From Candidatus Gastranaerophilales bacterium (GTDB lineage Bacteria; Cyanobacteriota; Vampirovibrionia; Gastranaerophilales; Gastranaerophilaceae): a stretch of DNA of 6,856 bases. Each line of letters opens with the position of its first letter. Positions within the stretch are counted from its first letter, which is position 1. The notes under the pieces are model-generated. The model had not been told where the DNA came from, did no database searches, and saw only the letters and a list, made by a program, of their open reading frames with translations. Location: positions 1-6,856 of the forward strand of contig CALUVK010000082.1 of assembly GCA_944324205.1 (NCBI GenBank). The letters run 5' to 3'. The position numbers and the translations under genes are program-made. Shown piece by piece: positions 1 to 4,624 of the stretch.

Positions 1-432
1 AGCACCTGATAACATTAATGCGCAAGATGCACCAAGCATTGCAAGTGTATCAGGCTGATTTTGCTGATCATAGCTGAATAGCTGGGCTACAATTTGAATA
101 TCATTTCTATATCCTTTTGGGAAAAGGGGTCTTATGGGTCTGTCTATCAAACGTGAAACAAGAATAGCTTTATCACTGGCCTTGCCTTCCGAACGGTTGT
201 AACCGCCCGGGATACGTCCGATTGAAGACATTCTTTCTTCATAATCAATAAGAAGCGGGAAAAAGTCTATCCCTACTCTTGGTTCTTTACTAACTACGCA
301 GTGAACAAATAACATTGTGTCGCCGCAGCGAACAGTAACACTGCCGTTTGTTGATTTTGCATACTTGCCGGTCTCAACGGTAACTGTTTTACCACCGATT
401 TCTAACTGAAAACTTTTTGTTTCCGGTACCAT
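1..432 (-). CDS. pnp: Polyribonucleotide nucleotidyltransferase (PNPase), N-terminal part
   Basis: PNPase is a trimeric, phosphorolytic 3'-to-5' exoribonuclease that releases nucleoside diphosphates and acts in cytoplasmic mRNA decay. The 144 codons visible run off the left edge and cover most of the first RNase PH-like domain (full proteins are about 700 aa). Diagnostic blocks are FFPLLIDYEERM at about 58-69, GRIPGG at 72-77, and SRLIDRPIRPLFPKGYRN at about 93-110. The start is ATG at 432, preceded by GAAGGA five bases upstream. The conserved RNA-binding loop, FFRR in E. coli PNPase, reads YNRS here (78-81), followed by EGKAS rather than EGRPS. rpsO, the usual upstream partner, is not adjacent; pnp is instead divergent from pgi with its own promoter. 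The identification is firm. The loss of the FFRR loop is seen directly, but its effect is inference. Confidence 0.97.
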   Translation of the reverse strand, partial: MVPETKSFQLEIGGKTVTVETGKYAKSTNGSVTVRCGDTMLFVHCVVSKEPRVGIDFFPLLIDYEERMSSIGRIPGGYNRSEGKASDKAILVSRLIDRPIRPLFPKGYRNDIQIVAQLFSYDQQNQPDTLAMLGASCALMLSGA

Positions 433-446
433 TTTTTCCTTCTTTC

Positions 447-467
447 TCCGGCTGCTCGAAAGCCGGA
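447..467 (-). promoter_or_regulatory. 5' leader stem-loop of pnp
   Basis: On the minus strand TCCGGCT pairs perfectly with AGCCGGA (447-453 with 461-467) around a 7-nt loop. This is a GC-rich 7-bp hairpin in an otherwise AT-rich leader. It ends about 10 nt upstream of the GAAGGA ribosome binding site of pnp and is not followed by a T-run, so it is not an intrinsic terminator. In E. coli, PNPase autoregulates through RNase III processing of a leader hairpin. A similar role here, or plain 5'-end protection of the mRNA, is inference. Confidence 0.5.
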
Positions 468-505
468 TTCTTCCATTAATTCTACTAAAATATCTTTCGT
501 TTCTA

Positions 506-534
506 ATTATATTATAAACATACAAAATCCGCAA
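506..534 (-). promoter_or_regulatory. Promoter of pnp
   Basis: On the minus strand a TTGCGG -35 (534-529) is followed after exactly 17 bp by a perfect TATAAT -10 (511-506). A second, overlapping TATAAT lies at 516-511. The predicted start near 499 gives a leader of about 67 nt that contains the hairpin at 447-467. This is the best sigma-70-type promoter in the window. Confidence 0.65.
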
Positions 535-599
535 AATGTAGAAAAATACGAATACATAATGTAAAATTTTTATCTGCATACTGCAAATTAATCTGCTTA

Positions 600-608
600 T
601 GTTATCAT
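600..608 (+). promoter_or_regulatory. Extended -10 promoter of pgi (candidate)
   Basis: TG-T-TATCAT forms an extended -10 element (TGn followed by a 5/6 match to TATAAT). No convincing -35 lies 16-18 bp upstream; the nearest is CTGCAA at 581-586. The predicted start near 615 leaves a short leader of about 17 nt that still includes the pgi Shine-Dalgarno AAGGAG at 619-624. Upstream, TACATAATGTA at 553-563 is an 11-bp palindrome of unknown meaning. Confidence 0.4.
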
Positions 609-631
609 AAAAGTAAAAAAGGAGAGTAAAT

Positions 632-1930
632 ATGCTAACTAAAAATTCATCATTAAAAACAACATTTACCGGTATCGATTTTTCAAAGTACAATTCGAAA
701 GTTTCAGATTTTGTAAAAGAATTCTCTTCACGTGCTAATCAACCTGGTAAATTTTTAAATTGGGTAAATCTTCCACAAGAACAAATTAAAAGATTGGATG
801 ACATTTATTCTTTAGCGGAAAAACTTAAGGCACAAACAGGCGTTGATAAACTTAGTGTTCTGGGTATCGGCGGTTCTAAACATACAGTAGAACATATGTT
901 GGGAATTAACGGATTGAACATTTGCGGAAATAAAATACTTTTCTATTCTGATGTTGATTCAATAAGCTTAGAAAGATTTTTAGCAAAATTAAATAACGAC
1001 GTTTTATCATCAAACTATATGATAGCTTCAAAATCCGGATCTACTTTTGAAACAAAAGACGGTTTTTTAAGAATTCAAAAAATGCTGGAAGATGCTTATA
1101 CAGCTAAAGGTCAATCTGCAGAAGAAGCCAAAAAGTCTGCTTCAAAACACCTTATAGCTGTTACTGACAAAAACCCAGAAAAAAGTGAACTAAGAAGAAC
1201 CTCTAATGAAAACGGCTGGCTCGGTGATTTATATATTCATGATGATGTTGGCGGAAGATTTTCAGCCTTTGATGATCATGCACTATTCACACTTGCTTAT
1301 GCTGGTATGGAAAAAGAAGATATGAAAGCAATGCTTAATTCTGCACAAGAAATCTCATCTCTTTCTCTTTCTGCTGATTTAGAAATGAACGACGCTCTTA
1401 AAGAAGGCATTTTCTGGGCAGACGCTAAACTTAACGGGATTTTACCGTCTGTACACCAATATATGGGTTCTATGTTTGAAAATACCGTCTATTGGCATGC
1501 TCAAATGCAAAATGAATCCCAAAAAGATACATTAAAACAGATTGCAAAAGTACCTGATGCAATGCACCACTCTGCAGAAGCTCATTTTAATCCGGCAAAT
1601 AAATTAGTTTTCGCTCTTACAGTTCCTATAGATAATGGCGTTTGTGCAGAAAATGCAGAAGCTTATATTGGAGCACTAACAAAATCATATGAATCAACTG
1701 GCGCATTCTTTAAAGAATATGTTGAAACATCTAAACTTGGTTTGACTCCTGAAGCTGCAGGCGCAGTTACTCAATTAAGAGCTTTCGCTACTGTTTATCA
1801 GGAAATTGTAGAAGCTGTAATGCAGAATAAAACACTTCCAGAAGTTTTAGACAGTGTACTCCAGCCACATGTAGAATTCTATAAAAAGAATCTTAAAGGC
1901 GGAGTTGTGATTCCGGGAAGAGTTTCATAG
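632..1930 (+). CDS. pgi: Glucose-6-phosphate isomerase, short divergent form
   Basis: This cytoplasmic enzyme interconverts glucose-6-phosphate and fructose-6-phosphate in glycolysis and gluconeogenesis. The 432-aa protein is nearer the roughly 450-aa Bacillus type than the roughly 550-aa E. coli type. The first SIS domain carries GIGGS at 78-82 and the phosphate-binding SKSGSTFE at 133-140, then IAVTDK at 175-180 and DVGGRFS at 205-211. The C-terminal signature, normally DQxGVExxK, appears as LQPHVEFYK at 410-418. The catalytic-position Lys, the Gln, Val and Glu are kept, the Asp is Leu and the Gly is His. About ten extra residues (near 400-409) precede it. The start ATG has AAGGAG seven bases upstream. 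The gene stands alone, divergent from pnp, and ends in a strong terminator. Substrate specificity other than glucose-6-phosphate cannot be excluded because both classical signatures are imperfect. Confidence 0.9.
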   Translation: MLTKNSSLKTTFTGIDFSKYNSKVSDFVKEFSSRANQPGKFLNWVNLPQEQIKRLDDIYSLAEKLKAQTGVDKLSVLGIGGSKHTVEHMLGINGLNICGNKILFYSDVDSISLERFLAKLNNDVLSSNYMIASKSGSTFETKDGFLRIQKMLEDAYTAKGQSAEEAKKSASKHLIAVTDKNPEKSELRRTSNENGWLGDLYIHDDVGGRFSAFDDHALFTLAYAGMEKEDMKAMLNSAQEISSLSLSADLEMNDALKEGIFWADAKLNGILPSVHQYMGSMFENTVYWHAQMQNESQKDTLKQIAKVPDAMHHSAEAHFNPANKLVFALTVPIDNGVCAENAEAYIGALTKSYESTGAFFKEYVETSKLGLTPEAAGAVTQLRAFATVYQEIVEAVMQNKTLPEVLDSVLQPHVEFYKKNLKGGVVIPGRVS

Positions 1931-1955
1931 CAAATAAAGCGTTAAAACTCTAAAT

Positions 1956-1988
1956 AAAAACAAGCCAATATTTATTGGCTTGTTTTTT
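1956..1988. terminator. Bidirectional intrinsic terminator between pgi and the convergent small genes
   Basis: AAAAACAAGCCAAT (from 1956) pairs with ATTGGCTTGTTTTT (1974-1987) around a 4-nt ATTT loop. A run of six T (1983-1988) follows on the plus strand. The A-run at 1956-1960 gives the matching T-run on the minus strand, so the hairpin can end transcripts from both sides. It lies 25 bp after the pgi stop, and the last codon (TAA, 1989-1987) of the convergent gene overlaps its edge. Confidence 0.9.
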
Positions 1989-2274
1989 ATAATTTCATCT
2001 TTGCCATATTTATAACCCATCCGTCAGAACGAAAATGTGCATAATTGTTTTTTCCACGGTATTTTTCACCTTTCGGGCTTGTTTCAAGCCAAAACTCCAA
2101 TATACTTAAAGCTTTTTTTAGAAGTTTATATCCATATTTTTCAACAAGAGAACCATATTGGGCAGGAGTGAGAATTACCAATTTTATATCCGGAATTGAT
2201 GCTTTAATATTTGTATCATATTTCGGACGTCCGCCTTTTCTTCCATTTTTTATACTTGTTAAACATCTATTCAT
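1987..2274 (-). CDS. Small basic hypothetical protein with GRKGGRPK motif
   Basis: I do not recognise a named family. The 95-aa protein has a basic N-terminus with GRKGGRPK at 11-18, resembling an AT-hook (Gly-Arg-Pro core flanked by Lys/Arg) and suggesting DNA or RNA contact. A predicted helical segment, LTPAQYGSLVEKYGYKLLKK, follows at 35-54. An aromatic, Asn/His-rich end, GKNNYAHFRSDGWVIN, lies at about 74-89. The pattern L-T-x-x-Q-Y-x-x-L-V-x-K-Y-G reminds me of the C-terminal ends of phage and plasmid replication-type proteins; that is an unverified impression. The chosen ATG (2274) has a strong AAGGAGG at 2289-2283, eight bases upstream. An in-frame ATG at 2304 lacks one. The gene overlaps the upstream Cys-rich gene by 8 nt (ATGAATAG), which implies translational coupling. 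Its stop abuts the shared terminator. Confidence 0.75.
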   Translation of the reverse strand: MNRCLTSIKNGRKGGRPKYDTNIKASIPDIKLVILTPAQYGSLVEKYGYKLLKKALSILEFWLETSPKGEKYRGKNNYAHFRSDGWVINMAKMKL

Positions 2275-2485
2275 AATATTCTCCTCCTTCTTGTGGTATT
2301 CCAAATTTTCTTACAAGTTCAATTACGGTTTCTTTCATGCGACATTTGCCCCTATTAGGTGCAAAATAAATCTTGTATAAATTACATTTTGAACATTTAC
2401 ATCCCAATTTATAACAGTCAATTGCTGTCTGGGTCCATGTTTTTGTAATTGTCTCACTACATGATACATTGTATCGATAATTCAT
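2267..2485 (-). CDS. Small cysteine-rich hypothetical protein
   Basis: No family is recognised with confidence. The 72-aa protein has six Cys (9, 24, 29, 31, 34, 48). The cluster C-x4-C-x-C-x2-C-x13-C at 24-48 looks like a structural zinc or iron-sulfur site. The C-terminal part, KETVIELVRKFGIP at 51-64, is a plausible short helix. No signal peptide or membrane segment is seen. The ATG at 2485 is preferred because GAGGG lies 8 bases upstream (2498-2494). The in-frame ATG five codons earlier (2500) has only a weak GGG. This is the first gene of a two-gene operon transcribed away from the phage-type repressor, and its 3' end contains the strong RBS of the next gene. Control by that repressor is inferred from the divergent layout and the inverted repeat between them. 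Confidence 0.7.
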   Translation of the reverse strand: MNYRYNVSCSETITKTWTQTAIDCYKLGCKCSKCNLYKIYFAPNRGKCRMKETVIELVRKFGIPQEGGEYYE

Positions 2486-2516
2486 TAAAACTACCCTCAT
2501 CCCACTGATTAGATAT

Positions 2517-2545
2517 TTGACATTAATAAAAATGTATGTTTAAAT
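2517..2545 (+). promoter_or_regulatory. Candidate promoter for the repressor gene
   Basis: A perfect TTGACA (2517-2522) is followed after 17 bp by TTAAAT (2540-2545), a 4/6 -10. The left arm of the inverted repeat (2528-2538) fills the spacer, the classic position for steric repression. The predicted start near 2552 gives an 80-nt leader to ATG 2632. An alternative -10, GATAAT at 2581-2586, has no good -35, and the matching position falls in the right arm of the repeat. Which is used is undecided. Confidence 0.35.
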
Positions 2546-2568
2546 ATCAAGTATAAGCATACATTTTT
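2528..2568. promoter_or_regulatory. Inverted-repeat operator candidate in the divergent control region
   Basis: AAAAATGTATG (2528-2538) is the exact reverse complement of CATACATTTTT (2558-2568), with a 19-bp spacer centred on 2548. Symmetry continues inward after one mismatch (TTA at 2540-2542 with TAA at 2554-2556). It lies between the divergent repressor and the small-gene operon and overlaps candidate promoter elements for both. Its low GC and lack of a position after a gene make a terminator unlikely. Binding by the adjacent XRE-S24 repressor is inferred from layout. A second short palindrome, GACA-TG-TGTC (2591-2600), is a possible extra site. Confidence 0.55.
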
Positions 2569-2580
2569 GTACTATTGTAA
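2550..2580 (-). promoter_or_regulatory. Candidate promoter for the small two-gene operon
   Basis: On the minus strand TTACAA (2580-2575) is followed after 19 bp by TATACT (2555-2550), a 5/6 -10. The right arm of the inverted repeat lies in the spacer. The predicted start near 2543 gives a leader of about 58 nt. A competing possibility on the same strand is TTGATA (2550-2545), 16 bp, TATTAA (2528-2523), which has a better -35 and has the left arm in its spacer. Either one overlaps the operator-like repeat. Confidence 0.35.
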
Positions 2581-2631
2581 GATAATATGAGACATGTGTC
2601 AAGTATTAATTTATATAATTTTGGTGAAACA

Positions 2632-3252
2632 ATGAAACTTGATGAATTAATTAATATAATAACTAATAGAGCTGACATTCCGGTTAATCAATCTTTACTT
2701 GCAGAAAGTCTGGGAGTAACAAGACAAACAATAAGTAATAGAATTAAAAATGAGAGTGAAGTTACCGTAAGTGAATTAAAACGTGTTGAAGACTTCTTTA
2801 ATATTAGTTTGTTTAAAAGTGAAATGTCAGCAGAAGAAGATATCACATATATTGATTATTATACAGATGTCTTTGCTAGCTGTGGTACCGGCAGTATAGT
2901 ATTTTCAAGCGAAAAAACAAAACTCCCGATAGCAGTCTCAATGATTAGCGGATACTCCAAAAATAAACTTTATTCTATGATTAACGCATCCGGCAATAGT
3001 ATGGCTCCGACAATTGATAATGGCGATAAATTGATTGTAGAACACTGGAATGGAAGTCAAATTCAAGATAACAAAATTTATGTTTTTTGTTATAATAACG
3101 AATTTTTTGTAAAAAGACTTTCTAAAAATCTTGACGAAATAATTATTAAATCTGACAATCCTGAATATAGAGTAAGAACAATAAGCGAAAAAAATGCGTC
3201 AGATTTAATACTGATAGGCAAAATTGTAGCTATGATAAAACAGTTGGATTGA
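2632..3252 (+). CDS. Phage-type XRE-S24 self-cleaving transcriptional repressor (LexA/CI-like)
   Basis: A 206-aa, two-domain cytoplasmic repressor. The N-terminal helix-turn-helix spans about residues 18-45 (QSLLAESLGVTRQTISNRIK). The C-terminal S24 peptidase domain runs from about 78 to 200. The catalytic Ser is Ser123 in the block SGNSMAPTIDNGD (about 120-132, reading ASGNSMAP), and the catalytic Lys is Lys161 in FFVKRL. The likely autocleavage site is Cys84-Gly85 in FASCGTGS, where LexA and CI have Ala-Gly and UmuD has Cys-Gly. ATG 2632 is chosen because GGTGA lies four bases upstream and the HTH begins soon after. ATG 2587, 15 codons earlier, has no SD. It is divergent from two small genes across an inverted repeat, so autoregulation and control of that operon are likely. 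Repressors of this family are inactivated by RecA-stimulated cleavage. It is probably not the chromosomal LexA, whose HTH is a winged type. Confidence 0.88.
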   Translation: MKLDELINIITNRADIPVNQSLLAESLGVTRQTISNRIKNESEVTVSELKRVEDFFNISLFKSEMSAEEDITYIDYYTDVFASCGTGSIVFSSEKTKLPIAVSMISGYSKNKLYSMINASGNSMAPTIDNGDKLIVEHWNGSQIQDNKIYVFCYNNEFFVKRLSKNLDEIIIKSDNPEYRVRTISEKNASDLILIGKIVAMIKQLD

Positions 3253-3277
3253 CTTTATATACCATTTGGCGTTAAAT
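3249..3277 (+). promoter_or_regulatory. Candidate trkAH promoter giving a leaderless mRNA
   Basis: TTGACT (3249-3254), overlapping the repressor's TGA stop, is followed after 17 bp by TTAAAT (3272-3277). The usual start, about 7 nt past the -10, falls on the A of ATG 3284. No Shine-Dalgarno precedes trkA. Read-through from the repressor gene is the alternative, as there is no terminator in the 31-bp gap. Confidence 0.35.
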
Positions 3278-3283
3278 AAAGCT

Positions 3284-4624
3284 ATGAAGATTATTATTTT
3301 CGGAGCAAATGAGCTTGGATTAATGATAGCATCCGAGTTCTATACGAATAATGATATTACTGTAATAGATAATGAAAACTATAAGATTGAAGCGTTTAAT
3401 AAGCTGGATGTAGGGTTTATTTCAGGAAACGGTTCTAATATTGAAGTCTTAAAACAAGCAAATGTAAAAAATGCTGATGTTTTTATTGCGTGTACTTCTT
3501 CTGACGAATTAAACATTGTAGCCTGCCTCACAGCAAAACGTATTAGCAATATTCGAACAATGTGTTTCGTTAGAAAAGAAGAATATAAATCATCATTGGG
3601 TCTGGCTAAAGATGCTGAATATAATTATGATTTCTATATTGATAATGTTATCTGGCCGGAAGAGTTAATGACACAGGAAATCTTTAGAATTATTACTGTT
3701 GCAAAAGCTCTGGATGTTGAGAATTTTGCAGACGGCAGAGCAAGACTCTTAGAATACAAAATTGCCCGCAACTCAATGCTTGTAAATAGTATGGTTAAGA
3801 ATTGCGAGTTTCCAAAAGATACTTTGATTGTCGGCATAACCCGAAGCGGAGAATTATTTATTCCTAATGGTGAAACTGTTTTACACGAAGATGATAAAGT
3901 TATATTTATGGGACTATCGCATTCTCTTGACGTTCTTGCCGGCAGATTTTTCCACGAAAAAGAATTTGTAAAAAGGGTTGTAATTATTGGCGGCGGAAAT
4001 GTCGGACTAAAACTTGCAAAAAGCCTGGAAGATTTAAAACTCAATATTAAAATTATTGAACTTGATGAAAAAAGATGCGAATATCTGGCACATGAGCTTG
4101 ATAATACACTAGTAATAAATGGTGATGGCACGGATATTGAGCTTTTAAACGAAGAAGAAATCGCAGAAGCAGATGTTGTAGTAAGTGTTACGAATAATGA
4201 TGAGAAAAATCTTCTTTGCTCTTTACTTCTAAAACACATGGGAGCTGGAAGGGTCATCTCGAGAGTCTCAAAAAGTATAAACGCACCTTTGTTTGAAAAA
4301 GTTGGTATTGATATTGCAATTTCATCAAGAACCGCTGCTCTGAACGAAATAAAAAACTGTATTGAAGAAAGCAACATTGATATTCTTGCAACGGTTGAAG
4401 AAGGCAAGGGAGAAGTTCTTGTTATTGAAATACCGGAACAATATGAAGCAAAAAAAATCATGGATTTAAAACTTCCAGCTAAAGCAATCGTCGGGGTTAT
4501 ACAGAGAAGAAAAAAGATTATTATTCCAAATGGTGCAACTCAGGTTATGGGCGGAGATAATCTTATTATATTTACAACCAGCAGTAATGCTTCTTTAATC
4601 AGAGAATTCTTTGAGGAGATTTAA
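3284..4624 (+). CDS. trkA: Trk K+ uptake system NAD-binding regulatory subunit TrkA
   Basis: TrkA is the cytoplasmic gating ring that binds nucleotides and controls the TrkH channel. The 446-aa protein has the full tandem layout: RCK_N 1 at about 1-120, RCK_C 1 at 140-220, RCK_N 2 at 231-350 and RCK_C 2 at 365-446. The second Rossmann motif is intact (VVIIGGGNVG, 232-241, with acidic Glu259 after beta-2). In the first the middle Gly is replaced (FGANELG, 6-12, where GAGxxG is usual), although the acidic Asp29 remains. Conserved TNNDEKN-type loops occur at 303-309, and a DELN version at 74-77. ATG 3284 is chosen because the protein then opens with MKIIIFG as in relatives. A TTG six codons earlier (3266) is possible, and neither has an SD. 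The gene overlaps trkH by 1 nt (TAATG), so the two subunits are translationally coupled. Confidence 0.95.
   Translation: MKIIIFGANELGLMIASEFYTNNDITVIDNENYKIEAFNKLDVGFISGNGSNIEVLKQANVKNADVFIACTSSDELNIVACLTAKRISNIRTMCFVRKEEYKSSLGLAKDAEYNYDFYIDNVIWPEELMTQEIFRIITVAKALDVENFADGRARLLEYKIARNSMLVNSMVKNCEFPKDTLIVGITRSGELFIPNGETVLHEDDKVIFMGLSHSLDVLAGRFFHEKEFVKRVVIIGGGNVGLKLAKSLEDLKLNIKIIELDEKRCEYLAHELDNTLVINGDGTDIELLNEEEIAEADVVVSVTNNDEKNLLCSLLLKHMGAGRVISRVSKSINAPLFEKVGIDIAISSRTAALNEIKNCIEESNIDILATVEEGKGEVLVIEIPEQYEAKKIMDLKLPAKAIVGVIQRRKKIIIPNGATQVMGGDNLIIFTTSSNASLIREFFEEI

Noticed and set aside
2045..2380. A 111-codon plus-strand frame opposite the small genes
   Set aside because: It has no usable RBS and a low-complexity Phe/Ser/Tyr-rich product. 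The minus-strand frames have good SDs, coupling and a terminator.
2528..2568. The inverted repeat as an intrinsic terminator
   Set aside because: It follows no gene end on either strand, has a long 19-bp spacer and an almost GC-free stem, and lies between divergent starts.
2587..2631. Earlier ATG for the repressor, adding 15 residues
   Set aside because: There is no SD and a GATAAT lies directly against it. ATG 2632 has GGTGA at a suitable distance and gives the normal HTH N-terminus.
3266..3283. TTG start adding six residues to TrkA
   Set aside because: It has no SD, and family members begin at the Met directly before KIIIFG. It is kept only as a possibility.
3634..4461. A 275-codon open frame on the minus strand inside trkA
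   Set aside because: It is antisense to a firmly identified gene, its product is Ser/Ile/Phe-rich with no domain, and its length follows from the codon bias of trkA.
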